The notes under the pieces: model-generated | The model's input: only the letters and a program-made list of their open reading frames with translations | What the model was told of the DNA's origin: nothing | Databases searched by the model: none | Position numbers and translations under genes: made by a program | Part shown: positions 1 to 11,230 of the stretch, piece after piece | Numbering within the stretch: position 1 is the stretch's first letter | Layout of the letters: each line of letters starts with the position of its first letter | NCBI GenBank assembly: GCA_963921195.1 | Contig: OY992536.1 | Location: forward strand, 289,869,530-289,933,529 | From: Pegoplata infirma | Lineage: Eukaryota > Arthropoda > Insecta > Diptera > Anthomyiidae | Reading direction: 5' to 3' | DNA length: 64,000 nt

Positions 1-1525
1 CTATATGGAACTTAGAAAATTGCGTTTTTGGTTTTTCAATTTTTCAAAAACTGGGCTTAGGAGGCGTGGTCAAATATTGGAAAAATGGTCAAATTTGTGG
101 AGAGTAGCCTCGATTAAATATTTATCACATTAAAACGGAATGCACCACAATCATAAAAATTTACATTCTTATATAGTTTTGTATGGGCTATCGATTAATT
201 TTTTTTTTTTGGAAAATTTTCAGAACCCGTTCTGAAATGTTCCATTTTTTAAAACAGTCAATTTATCAAAAATCCTGCCACTTTTTTTCTTTTTTTTTAA
301 TTTTTTTTAAAAGTTTAGATGTTTGTCCATCCACACAAAAAAATCAGAAACACGTTCTTCGTTTTTTTTCGAGAAAATCGCATTTGAATTTTATATTTCA
401 TAACAATTTTGTAATTTGCTTGTATTTTCTTTTTTTAACGTTGCGAATGAGTAATATTAATTGCATAAATATGTTATTTCTCATTCGCAACGTTAAAACA
501 AGAAAATACAAGCAAATTACAAAATTGTTATGAAATTTAAAATTCAAATGCGATTTTCTCAAAAAAAAAACGAAGAACATGTTTCTGAATTATTTTGTGT
601 GGATGGACAAACATCTAAACTTAAAAAAAAATTAAAAAAGAAAAAAAAAGTGGCCGGATTTTTAATAAATTGGCTTTTTTAAAAATGGAAAATTTCAGAA
701 CGGTTTCTGAAAATTTTACAAAAAAAAAAATTTAATCGATAGCCCATACAAAACTATGTAAATTTTTTAGATTTGTGGTGCATTCCGTTTTAATGTGATA
801 AATAGGCTAACCAAAAAAAAGCAAATGCTTCTTTTTTATTTCAAAAGATAAATCAATTTAGATTAAACACAAATTCTGATCATGAAAAACTAAAGAAAAT
901 AAGCTACATTTGTTAGAGCTTTTTTTGCTTATTTTGGCAATAACTGCTTATTTTTGCTTATTTTTCGTTTATTGGCTTTTTTTGATTTTTCATTTGTTTT
1001 TTGGCTTATTTTTGCTTTTTTACAGTTTTTTTCTGGTTATTTTTGAATTATTGGCTTATTTTAGCTTTTTTATTTTTTTAATAATTTAAAGGTAAATTAA
1101 AAAAAAAATGAGAATTAAAATAAAAATTTTGAATGTCAATTTAATTGAAATTAATTTTTTTCTTATAAAGAAATCCGATGATTTAAATTTATTTTTTTAT
1201 GAAACACCTTAAATTTTATAGACACCTATAATATTGGACGTTTTTGATGAAAATCTACTAAAGGAAAGAGCTTTTTTTTTAGTTTTTACTGTTTATTTTT
1301 ATGTTTTTTACGGCTTTTTTAAGTGCTTATTTTTGGTTGCCCTAGTGATAAATATTTAATCAAGGCAACTCGCCACAAATTTTACCATTTTTCCAATATT
1401 TGACCACGCCTCCTAAGCCCAGTTGTTGAAAAATTGAAAAACCAAAAACGCAATTTTCAACCTATTCAGAAGTTTACGGTACACATGTTTTTTTCGCTGG
1501 ACATTTGGTGTGGAATGCCTCATAT
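1..1525. mobile_element. Foldback element, copy A (left end cut by window)
   Basis: Long inverted-repeat element. The left arm carries GGGCTTAGGAGGCGTGGTC at 53-71 and the right arm carries its reverse complement near 1404-1422. The arms meet near 468, where CATTCGCAACGTT folds back on itself. The right terminus GGACATTTGGTGTGGAATGC (1499-1518) matches the ends of copies B and C near 14-16 kb. The left terminus lies outside the window. The right arm is split by a hAT-like MITE (803-1344) and lacks a short stretch present in the other copies. No coding capacity is seen: the open frames in the arms are by-products of the repeat. The transposon class is unknown. Confidence 0.85.
803..1344. mobile_element. 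hAT-like MITE with 8-bp target duplication
   Basis: The insert begins TAGGCTAACCAAAAA and ends with the imperfect complement TTTTTGGTTGCCCTA. It is flanked on both sides by GTGATAAA (795-802 and 1345-1352), an 8-bp duplication as made by hAT transposases. The host foldback arm continues without a gap across the junction when the insert and one repeat are removed. The interior is made of GCTTATTTTT-like motifs and has no transposase frame, so it is non-autonomous. Confidence 0.85.
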
Positions 1526-2261
1526 GTGAAGTAGACAATCTAATAAAGAGAACCTGGGGTTAAATATTTGCAAAAGAAGTCAACATTTTGAATCAAATCT
1601 GCATTTTTTTTTTTAATATTTTAATATTTTTAGTTAAATGTCAAGGTTGGGATGTAGCGGCTTATCAGTGTTAAAAATCTTAACGGTTAAGCCGTCTTTG
1701 CGTGATTGCGAAACAGGCAGACACTGTTCAGTGTAGTACAAAGGTGCGGAAGATTTAATTAAAATCGAATGCGTGGTTTGCAGAGCAGGCAGAAATAACT
1801 TAAAATTGTGGCATTTTACGTGCCTTTGTCACGATCTAATTTGGCCAATAGTTAGTACTCGGGTAGAGCTATCTGTGAAAGAAATCATTGGTTTTGCCAC
1901 GCCCCTCTGCCTACAGACAGAAAATCAAAAATCCGCCCACATAATGTTAATCACCAGGCTAAATTTTCTCTGAAAAATTCATAAAGATCTGCACTGCCGT
2001 TTTGGAGTCCATAGGGAACATATATACAATAAAAATGTCTGCGAAGTTTGTACTCTTGCCCAAACTACTGAATCATAATAATGTTTTGCTGTTCTTTTCA
2101 AAGCAACATTTTTCCAGAAAAATAACGCTATATTAATTTGTCAATCCATACAAAACGAATTGAAATATCAATCGAGAATGTGGATATCACATTCTGGTGA
2201 TATTCATCTATCTTTATGTCTGTGCTTGCCGATAAAAAAAGTCTTTCATGAAAGAAGAGTA
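1526..2261. other. No gene; dispersed-repeat fragment
   Basis: No coding region is supported. A small hairpin with GGCTTA and TAAGCC arms lies near 1659-1693. The stretch 2034-2092 (TTTGTACTCTTGCCCAAA core) recurs diverged at about 19239-19294, so it belongs to a dispersed repeat. The 66-codon frame beginning at 1773 resembles no family I recognise and is probably chance. Confidence 0.6.
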
Positions 2262-2785
2262 TTGATAAAAAATATTGATGAAAAAAAATTTATGGAAAAA
2301 AAATTGATGAAACAAATTATTGATGAAAAAAACAAATGTTGATGAAAAAAAAAATATGACAAAAAAATATTGATGAAAAAAAAATATTGATGAAAAAAAA
2401 AATATTGATAAATGAAAATATGTATGAAAAAAAATTATGAAAAAAAATATTGATAAACAAAAATATTGATAAAAAAAATATTGATAAGAAAAAATATTGA
2501 TGAAAACAAATATTGATGTAAAAAACAATATTGAAGAAAAAAAATTGTGATGAAATAAAATTATGAAAAAATAAAAAATGTTGATGAAAGAAAAATATAG
2601 ATAAGAAAAAATATTGATGAAAAAAAATGTTGATAAAAAAAATTTATGAAAAAGAAAATTAAAAAGAAAAAAAATTATGAAAAACTAATATTGATGAAAA
2701 GAAATATTGAGTGAAAAAAATATTGAGGGAAAAAATATTGATGAAAAAAAAAATTGATGAAAAAATATTGATTAAAAAATGTTGA
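2262..2785. repeat. (ATTGATGAAAAAAA)n minisatellite
   Basis: A degenerate tandem array of ATTGATGAAAAAAA-type units about 13-17 bp long. The same motif array precedes the CACCAGCTGGTG repeat family elsewhere in the window (about 20510-20935 and 56638-56905), which suggests array and family travel together. The long frame on the minus strand, rich in Phe, Ile and Tyr, is simply the translated array. Confidence 0.85.
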
Positions 2786-2790
2786 TGTTG

Positions 2791-3046
2791 ATATGAAGTG
2801 AGGTTGATATTGCTAGAAACAGAATTGTAGTGTTGGAAACTGTCAAAATTTATTCTGTAGAATCTATAAATATTCACATATATAAAAAACAGTTTTCATT
2901 AACAAGACAAACCGACATTTAAAATCCTACTGATGATGACACTAACTGGGGTGTTTGAAACCGGTATAGGAAATACCAGAAATGTCTATAATTTTTAGAA
3001 ATTCAATTTTTCTTCTGCATTTTTTCAACTTGAACCCTTATGAAAA
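2791..3046 (+). mobile_element. Solo, 5'-truncated copy of the 441-bp hammerhead repeat
   Basis: This segment matches the last roughly 250 bp of the 441-bp unit at 33.1-34.3 kb, including the hammerhead-like core and the 3' terminus CAACTTGAACCCTTAT. Copy and array end at the same base of that terminus, so it is likely a true element end. The 5' side is truncated or diverged. No protein is encoded. Likely a retrozyme or Penelope-like terminal-repeat relic; the class is inferred from the ribozyme motif. Confidence 0.65.
2914..2986 (+). ncRNA. Hammerhead-ribozyme-like motif, copy 1 (type I)
   Basis: In order: outer stem strand GACATTT, inner stem I strand TCCTA, core CTGATGA (2930-2936), stem II GACAC/GTGTT with a short loop, GAAA (2957-2960), self-complementary CCGG, TA, then TAGGA, which pairs with TCCTA, and AAATGTC, which pairs with GACATTT. 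Predicted cleavage follows 2966. Stem III has no room for a loop, so a dimeric fold through ACCGGU would be needed. The first stem II pair is U-U, which is atypical. Activity unknown. Confidence 0.5.
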
Positions 3047-3225
3047 ATAATTATATTACGTTTTATTCACCAGCTGTTGAATATTTTTTTATTTAATACA
3101 AGGTGAATTATTATTCAAGTTACAAGCATAAGTTACTAAAATATATTAAAATATATAGTCAAACTGGGGTGGCGTCCTGCAACTTTTTTAAAATTAGATA
3201 CCAGCCAAAAAACTTTATCATGTTA
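3047..3225 (+). repeat. CACCAGCTGGTG-family dispersed repeat
   Basis: Contains TTCACCAGCTGTTGAAT and, downstream, CAAACTGGGGTGGCGTCCTG and a terminus close to TTATCATGTTAAAA. Related copies lie at 20936-21172, 30716-30815, 47408-47640 (minus), 56906-57115, with fragments near 13345 and 16690. The family is non-coding and of unknown class. This copy directly follows the hammerhead repeat. Confidence 0.75.
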
Positions 3226-4729
3226 AAAAAAAAATATAGAAGATAGAAAAAAGATTACAAACAAAAAAAATATGCTAGGAATTTTTTTTAATTTCCATAT
3301 TTTGCAGATTCTACTACTAATTTATATTTCTAATAGAAAATAATCTTTATGTATTTTAAAGTATAAGTGATCTAGTATGTTTGTTGTTTTAATTTATCAT
3401 TAAAAATTATTTCATTTTACTTTAAAAACATTTAGATGACCAAAAAAAACAACAACCCACATAACAACAAAGGATACAACGCCCCAAAACTAACGAATGT
3501 TGTGAAACACAAAACAAAGTTTATATACAATGCACTAGTTGTCTGACATAATTATTGTTTAACCATCTTCCGTTTCCGGTTCAGTTGCTTTAATAGATCT
3601 TTGGTTTACCATTGTATTTGTAGTTTTGTTTCATTATGTTTAACAGAAAAGAAACCAGGGGGATTTAAAAAAAAATACAAGATATTTTTGGTTAATGAAT
3701 ATATTTTTATTGTATTTTTGTTTGAAAACTAAAATTGTGTATTCCAAAGATTAACTTAAGTGTGGTTTTGTCCCAGACCATGGTTTCTGTAGCCATTTTT
3801 ACATCTTTAGTGGTTAATAAAATTTATTTTTGTAGCTAACTAAAATGGTCTTATTTATTTATAAATAGGAAATTAAATTTCACATATGAAATTACTTCTC
3901 CCCAAAAATTATTTAATTTCATTGTTATTAAAGATGTATTTTCATTTTCGCTTGACTTCTAATTTGACTTTTTTTTTGCTGTGAATACATACAGTAGGTC
4001 TTTGTTATGAATTTTTATTACTAAACATATTTTTTTCTATTGTTTAACAAGTTTTGAATATATTTTTTTTGTTATTTCTTTAGAAATATGGCACAACAAT
4101 TAATCATAATATTTAATAAAAACGCACATCAAAAATTTGTTAAAAGAAAGCAAAAAAGAAAATTAAAAAAAATATCCCAGTTAATCTTTAGTTTTCAAAA
4201 AAAAAGGTTGCAGAACATCTGTTCCAGAGTCAATGAACTTTATTTAAGATTCTTAAAAAGATTTAAAAATTTGCTTAAAGGAGTTACTAAAGTGTTTCTA
4301 TGTCCGAAATGTTTTTCATTTTAATTCTAATGAATCACATTCAAATCTTGTTACAAGTGGCTTTAAACTCCAACAAAGTTTTCTGGGATAATTCGTAATT
4401 TTATACAAAAAAAAACTGCTCATGTTAATAAATTCATTATAAAAGAAATATTTATATAAAAATTTCCTTATTGTCTTTCCTTATTGTGTAACTCGAGTCA
4501 ATATATGAACAGAAACTAAACAATTTTCAACAGGCTTTGTGGGATGTGTTGCCAAGTGCGTAAATTAAGGAAAAATTAAATGAGCATACGTTATTGAATT
4601 CTTGAACAAAATAATTTGTACTAACTTAAGCTGAAGCCTCAACTTACATTTAATTTTAAATAAAATTTAAATAAAATATATTTAAATGAGACGATTTTTA
4701 AGTTGGGTGCGTTGGCTTATCGGCCAAGA
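3226..4729. other. No gene; AT-rich, mostly unique
   Basis: No supported gene. The short segment 3760-3830, with CCAGACCATGGTTT, recurs diverged near 24965-25020 and is a dispersed-repeat fragment. The 78-codon frame at 4088-4324 is Lys-rich, low in complexity and not recognisable, so I treat it as chance. Confidence 0.55.
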
Positions 4730-4800
4730 AAAAAATTATCAAAAGAACACTTTTTACCCCTTTACCCCCTTAGAATCAACATGTGCAAAACCTAGCCTTA

Positions 4801-5184
4801 AACTAAAAAAATGTTTCATCATATTGATGACACGGTTTCATCACTTGCTGTCATCAATTTTGATGACAAAATTCATCATATTGATGAAGCTTTTGACGAA
4901 AAAACAAAGATGTAAATTTTTAAAAATAGAAAATAGCAAACAATTGAAAGTAAATAAAAATAAAAAAAATTAATTAAATAAAATAAAATTATAACAAGAA
5001 AATTTTTTATTTTTTTTCTTTATTTTAAAATGAACAAAAAAAATGTTATTGATGACACCCTATATCATATTGATGACACCGCTTCATCATATTGACGACT
5101 CTTTACATTGGACGAAAAATTATGTAACATTTCATCATATTGATGTAAGTTTTCATCAATATGAAGAAGCTTTTTCTCTTAGTG
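4801..5184. mobile_element. TA-flanked MITE with TCATCATATTGATG arms
   Basis: The insert interrupts the satellite phrase GCCTTAGTGGAT, leaving TA on both sides (4799-4800 and 5185-5186). The right end CTCTTAGTG and left AACTAAAAA are imperfect complements. The subterminal arms repeat TCATCATATTGATGA in both orientations. A related partial copy lies at 44085-44237. TA duplication suggests the Tc1/mariner superfamily. Non-coding. Confidence 0.75.
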
Positions 5185-6114
5185 TAGTGGATGTACTTTC
5201 CAGGAGCAGAACCTACATTAAAAATTAAAAGTACACTTGCTTACACATGTTACTACATATCAAACATCAAGTTTCTAGGATAATTATTTCGTACTATATA
5301 AATAAGTACCAAAAGTACATTTTTTATTCTCCCATAAGAAACGGAATTTCCAAAAAGTAATTTTTATTGAATGTTTTTCATCGAAGTACCACAAGTACAT
5401 TTTTACCCATATTAACCTCCTTACAGTTTTTTAAAAAAGTACTTCGTCTAGAGTTTATGATCATTATTTAAGAAAATAAAAAAGTATCAAAAGTGCATTT
5501 TTTTACCACTTTTAACCCATAGAATCTACACTGACGAAAGACCAGCCTTAGTGGATCTATTTTCCAAAAGACTAGCCTTAGTGGATCAATTTTCCTGGAG
5601 GTGAACCTACACTCCAAATTTCAAGTGTTTAGGATCATTATATAAGGATATATAAAAAGCACCAAAATTACACTTTTTCCCCCCCTTAGAAACAGAATTT
5701 TCAAAACGTTTTTTTATAAGAATATTTTTTTCACTGAAGGAGCCTGCATTTCAAATTTCAAGTTTCTGGGACCACAATTTCAGGATACATAAAAAGTACC
5801 AAAAGTACACATTTTTACTCCTTTTACCCCCTAAAAAACAAAATGTCAAAAAAGTTATTTTCTCAAAAAGTAATTTCTTCGCATTATGTTTTTACCGAAG
5901 TATCGTACATTCTAAATCTCAAGTGTTTGGGGTCATTATGTCTGGAAATGTAAAAAGTACCTAAAGTACAATTTTTTACCATTTCTACAACCCTTATAAA
6001 GGGAATGTTCATAAAGAACTTTTTCAAGAATGTTTTCTTCACTAAAGAAACTACATTCCAAATATCAAGTGTCTAGGATCATTATTTCGGTCAATATAAA
6101 AAATACCAAAAGTA

Positions 6115-6344
6115 CACCCAAAAAAAAACGTGGGTATTCAATACTAAAATTTTAACTAAATTTTAGTCCAAAAGGACCTAGTGCAGAAATTGGTAACCAA
6201 TACTAAAATTTTTTACTAAAATGATTGAAAACCAGTAAAAATTACTTATTTTAGTACTTTATAAATACTAAAATTAGTAAATTATTAGTAGATTTTGGTA
6301 CAAAACCACTTACTAAACCTTTTACTGTAGAATTATTTTGAGTG
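6115..6344. mobile_element. 230-bp TA-flanked MITE, copy 1
   Basis: Begins CACCCAAAAAAAAACG and ends AATTATTTTGAGTG, with TA duplicated on each side (6113-6114, 6345-6346). The uninterrupted satellite phrase AAAAGTACACTTTTT is restored when it is removed. A second full-length copy of identical length lies at 42932-43161. The interior has several inverted ACTAAAATTTTAGT motifs. Tc1/mariner-type by target site; no transposase. Confidence 0.85.
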
Positions 6345-6887
6345 TACACTTTTTATACACTTTAACCCCATGGGAAACCGAATTTTCAAAATGTAATTTA
6401 ATTTTCAAAAAGTAATTTTTAAATTACTTTTTAAATTACTTTTTGCTCACCAAAAGGTCCTACATTTCAAACTTCAAGTTTCTACGACCATTATTTTAGC
6501 AAATAAAAAACGTACCAAAAAAACATTTCTAGTCTCTTATAACAGGATATATAAAAAGTACTAAAAGTAAATTTTTTACCCGCATTAAAACGGAATTTCC
6601 GAAAAGTGTTTTTTTTTAACAGAATTTTTTTCCATGAGGATCCTTTATTGCAAATTTCAAGTTTCTGGGACCATTATTTTAGGATATACAAAAGGTACCA
6701 CTAAAAGTACACTTTTTTACCCACCAAGAAAAAGAATTTCCAAAAAGTACTTTTTACAGATTATTTTTTCACCAAAGGATCCTACGTTATAAATTTTAAA
6801 TATCTAGAATAATTTTTTTTACGACCCTCAGAAACAAAATTTTCAAAAAGTACGTTTTATTAAGTGTCTAGGATTATTATTTCAGTA

Positions 6888-7257
6888 TAGTACTCACGGT
6901 CACGCAAACTATAATCGAATCACTCACTAATAACTCACGCAAACTATATTATTACTCACGCTCACTATTCACTTGAAAAAAAATAAAATTACTCGCGCCA
7001 GATTCAGTCACGCCCACGCGTGAGTCACGCAAAATCTACTCACGCTAAAAAATTTTATACCAAAGAATAACTCCTAAATTTTTTTTTTTTACAAAAAATA
7101 AAAAAAATAATAAAAAGTAAGTGAAATCCAAAAATAAAATCACGCAAAAAAAATGACTCACTCACGCAGACTTTTTTCTAACTCACACTCACTCACAATC
7201 ACGTGATTGAAATGAAAATCACTCACGCATGAATCACGTGACCAGCGCCCATATCTA
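6888..7257. mobile_element. hAT-like MITE rich in TCACTCACG
   Basis: Starts TAGTACTCACGG and ends GGCGCTGG-type sequence on the complement, finishing ATATCTA. TTTCAGTA is present on both sides (6880-6887 and 7258-7265), a perfect 8-bp duplication within the satellite phrase ATTATTTCAGTACATATAAA. TAG/CTA termini and an 8-bp duplication fit hAT. The interior is unusually dense in ACTCACG and CACGTGA motifs. No coding frame. Confidence 0.8.
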
Positions 7258-7494
7258 TTTCAGTACATATAAAAAGTATGATAAGTACACTTTTTAAACC
7301 CCCCCCCCCCCCCTAAGAAACCAAATTTCTTAAACTTCTTTTTCCAAAATGTTTTTCAGCGAAGAATCCTTCATTTCAAATTTAAAGTTTCTACAACCAA
7401 TTTGTCAGGAAATATAAACCAATAAAAAAAAAAGAAAACAAAAACAATTTCTTTGGAAATAAAATTAAAACTCGGTTTTGAGAAGGTTTTTTTT

Positions 7495-7750
7495 CTAGCT
7501 CGAGGTCATTATTTTCTTTTCCAATTAAGTAAAAGCTATGATATTCTCATAGAATAATTTTCAAGAAAATAATTTTTCTGTTTTAAATTTATTTATGTTG
7601 GTAATTTTTTGCAAAACTTAATCGACACGTGTTTCGGGATTTGACAGATCCCATTGTCAAGATTATTTAGCAAAAATAAAAACTCTATACTACAAGTAGC
7701 AAAGGGTCTTTAATGACAATCGTTAATGATCACACTAAATTATAAATACA
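7495..7750. repeat. CTCGAG-ended dispersed repeat, left part
   Basis: Starts CTAGCTCGAGGTCATTA and contains CACGTGTTTCGGGATTTG and CCCATTGTCAAGATTATT. Same family as 11558-11862, 12640-12748, 29640-29870 and 30300-30676. Its continuation is at 11295, on the far side of a 3.5-kb insertion. Several copies are arranged head to head, so the family makes long hairpins. Class unknown; no reverse transcriptase or transposase is visible. Confidence 0.8.
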
Positions 7751-8902
7751 CTAGCTTACCATCCCGGTACTTCGTTACCGGTTGTATTGAGTACCGGATA
7801 ATATAAAGTTCAGGATTACTCTATCGATTTAAAAAAAATCCTCTACATAGTTTTGTTTTATTTACTTGTGGACGTTTAAGTCTTTCATAAAATAATATTT
7901 TAATGGATAATTTAAACAATAAAATTTGAATAACTTCGCTGGTACGTCATCATGCTCGTTTCGGTGAAAAAATATATTGACAATTTTCGAGCCCTTATAT
8001 CGGGTTTGAAGATTTTGAGTGAATAAATACTTCATTAAAAAAAATTGGAATAAAAATAAGTTTGAGTGGAAAAACATATAGAGAGAACAAATATGGAGCC
8101 AAAAAAGTTAAATACCTAAAATTTAAGTAAAAAATATCATTCCATATTGTTCCCAGCTCTATTCCACTTCGTTCCCCGTTCTATTCCATTTCACTTCCAA
8201 GTCCATCTCCTTTCGTTTCATGTAAGTTTCATTTCTCTCCGTATAATATGCGTTAAAAAAATAAAAAGTTCTGTTGTCTTTATATTGTAGATATGAAAAG
8301 TACCATTTTACACCACTGTTACCAGGTACCCCTTTTTACCCTAAAATTTTAAAATATGTCCTTGTCTTGGGTATTATTTCTGCGGCTTTTAGTTCAATAG
8401 TTAGATATCTCAAAATAACCATTTGCCCCCTTTTCCCCGTAAAATTATATTTTCCAAAAAAAATTTTTTTGTGCTAGGTGATCCTTTATTTAAAACATCA
8501 AGTTTCTGAACCATTATTTCAAGAAATATAAGAATAACCAAATTTGCCCTTTGTATCCCCTTTACGATCGGTCGCGATCCTTAGAAACAGAATTTCCAAA
8601 AATAACATTTTAAAGCATTCAATATTTCAGTGCCTAGGATAATTACTTCATGAAATATAAAAAGTATCAAAAAACACTTTTTTACAGCTCTAGAAACAGA
8701 ATTTTTTGAAAATACTTTAGCAGAATGTTTTTTTCACCGAAGTCCCCTACATTCCAAAATTCAAGCTTCAACGGTCATTATTATAGGAACAAAAAAAAAA
8801 GTACCAAAAGTACACTTTCTTACCCCCGTTAGAAACGAAATTTAAAAAAAAAAAGTATCTCTTCCAGAAGGTTTTTTTCTTCACCGAAAAATCCTACATT
8901 CC

Positions 8903-10250
8903 TTTTTATAAAAGGTACTTTTTATAAAAGGTACTTTTTATAAAAGGTAATTTTTATAAAAGGTACTTTTTATAAAAGGTACTTTTTATAAAAGGTACTT
9001 TTTATAAAAGGTATTTTTTTAAAAGGTACTTTTTATAAAAGGTACTTTTTATAAAAGGTACTTTTTATAAAAGGTACTTTTTATAAAAGGTACTTTTTAT
9101 AAAAGGTACTTTTTATAAAAGGTACTTTTTATAAAAGGTACTTTTTATAAAAGGTACTTTTTATAAAAGGTACTTTTTATAAAAGGTACTTTTTATAAAA
9201 GGTACTTTTTATAAAAGGTACTTTTTATAAAAGGTACTTTTTATAAAAGGTACTTTTTATAAAAGGTACTTTTTATAAAAGGTACTTTTTATAAAAGGTA
9301 CTTTTTATAAAAGGTACTTTTTATAAAAGGTACTTTTTATAAAAGGTACTTTTTATAAAAGGTACTTTTTATAAAAGGTACTTTTTATAAAAGGTACTTT
9401 TTATAAAAGGTACTTTTTATAAAAGGTACTTTTTATAAAAGGTACTTTTTATAAAAGGTACTTTTTATAAAAGTTACTTTTTATAAAAGGTACTTTTTAT
9501 AAAAGGTACTTTTTATAAAAGGTACTTTTTATAGAAGGTACTTTTTATAAAAGGTACTTTTTATAAAAGGTACTTTTTATAAAAGGTACTTTTTATAAAA
9601 GGTACTTTTTATAAAAGGTACTTTTTATAAAAGGTACTTTTTATAAAAGGTACTTTTTATAAAAGGTACTTTTTATAAAAGGTACTTTTTATAAAAGGTA
9701 CTTTTTATAAAAGGTACTTTTTATAAAAGGTACTTTTTATAAAAGGTACTTTTTATAAAAGGTACTTTTTATAAAAGGTACTTTTTATAAAAGGTACTTT
9801 TTATAAAAGGTACTTTTTGTAAAAGGTACTTTTTATAAAAGGTACTTTTTATAAAAGGTACTTTTTATAAAAGGTACTTTTTATAAAAGGTACTTTTTAT
9901 AAAAGGTACTTTTTATAAAAGGTACTTTTTATAAAAGGTACTTTTTATAAAAGGTACTTTTTATAAAAGGTACTTTTTATGAAAGGTACTTTTTATAAAA
10001 GGTACTTTTTATAAAAGGTACTTTTTATAAAAGGTACTTTTTATAAAAGGTACTTTTTATAAAAGGTACTTTTTATAAAAGGTACTTTTTATAAAAGGTA
10101 CTTTTTATAAAAGGTACTTTTTATAAAAGGTACTTTTTATAAAAGGTACTTTTTATAAAAGGTACTTTTTATAAAATGTACTTTTTATAAAAGGTACTTT
10201 TTATAAAAGGTACTTTTTATAAAAGGTACTTTTTATAAAAGGTACTTTTT
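8903..10250. repeat. 16-bp satellite (GGTACTTTTTATAAAA)n, about 84 copies
   Basis: Nearly perfect tandem array. From 9061 to the end the phase never slips: the same bases fall at line starts every 240 bp, which is 15 units. I see only a few single-base variants, for example near 9473, 9533, 9819, 9980 and 10173, and irregular units near 8950 and 9013. Each unit contains the palindrome TTTTATAAAA and, across the junction, TATAAAAGG. The unit is the complement of the TATAAAAAGTACC phrase of the neighbouring 146-bp monomer, so it probably arose by amplification of that piece. Confidence 0.97.
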
Positions 10251-11230
10251 TACCCTTTTTACCCCCGTAGAATCAACATTGGCAAAAACCCAGCCTTATT
10301 GAATCTTTTTTCCGGAAGGTGAACCTACATTACAAATTTCAAGTTTCTAGTACCATTATTTAAGTAAATGTAAAAGGTACCAAAAGTACAGTTTTTTACC
10401 CTTTTTTTCCCCCTTAGAATCATCATTGGCGAAAATCAAGCCTAAATAGATCTTTATTCCGAGAGGTGAACATACAGTCCAATTTTCAAGTCTCTATGAC
10501 TATTATTTCAGGAGATATAAAAAGTACCAAAAGTACACTTTTTTTACCCATTTTACCCCCGTAGAATCAACATTGGCAAAAACCCAGCCTTAGTGAATCT
10601 CTTTTCCGGGAGGTAAACCTACATTGCAAATTTCAAGTTTCTAATACCATTATTTAAGGAAATAAAAAAGGTACCAAAAGTACAGTTTTTTACCCTTTTT
10701 ACCCCCTTAGAATCATCATTGGCGAAAATCCAGCCTTAGTAAATCTATATTCCGGGAGGTGAACATACAGTCCAAATTTCAAGTCTCTGTGACAATTATT
10801 TAAGAAAATATAAAAGGTACCAAAAGTACAGTTTTTTACCCTTTTTACCCCTTAAAATCATCATTGGTAAAAGTCCAGCCTTACAGGATCTACATTCCGG
10901 GAGGTGAACATACAGTCCAAATTTCAAATCGCTATGACCATTATTTCATGAGATATAAAAAGTACCAAAAGTACAGTTTTTTACCCTTTTTACCCCCTTA
11001 GAATCAACATTGTCAAAAGTCCAGCCTTACAGGATCTGCATTCCGGGAGGTGAACATACAGTCAAAATTTCAAGTCTCTATGACCATTATTTCATGAGAT
11101 ATAAAAAGTACCAAAAGTACAGTTTTTTACCCTTTTTACCCCCTTAGAATCAACATTGGCAAAAATCCAGCCTTAGTGGATCTATATTCCGGGAGGTGAA
11201 CCTACAGTCCAAATTTCAAGTCTCTAGCTT
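10251..11230. repeat. Ordered 146-bp satellite, about 6.7 monomers
   Basis: The phrase GAATCAACATTGGC or a close variant starts at 10270, 10417, 10564, 10710, 10855, 11001 and 11147, giving spacings of 147, 147, 146, 145, 146 and 146 bp. Each monomer then reads CAGCCTTA, GGGAGGTGAAC, CAAATTTCAAGT, ATAAAAAGTACCAAAAGTAC. These copies are much more alike than the block at 4.7-7.4 kb. The last monomer runs into GGTTTGGGCTGGGCGATGAT and the TCAG repeat. Confidence 0.95.

Larger units (their letters stand above)
4730..7430. repeat. Diverged 146-bp satellite, block 1
   Basis: Degenerate monomers, each holding a phrase like TAAAAAGTACCAAAAGTACA, then a run of Ts with ACCCCC, TTAGAAACAGAATTTTC, and CCTACATTTCAAATTTCAAG. 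The units are far less alike than those at 10.2-11.2 kb, which implies an older block. It is interrupted by three MITEs (4801-5184, 6115-6344, 6888-7257). A C13-C15 run lies near 7300. Confidence 0.75.

Noticed and set aside
1773..1973. 66-codon open frame in a slightly GC-richer stretch
   Set aside because: No similarity recognised and short enough to arise by chance; adjacent to repeat fragments.
4088..4324. 78-codon Lys-rich open frame
   Set aside because: Low-complexity composition in AT-rich DNA, no recognisable domain, no splice or promoter context.
8903..10250. 16-bp array as a CRISPR or telomeric repeat
   Set aside because: Uninterrupted tandem units without spacers, not a telomere motif, and eukaryotic context.
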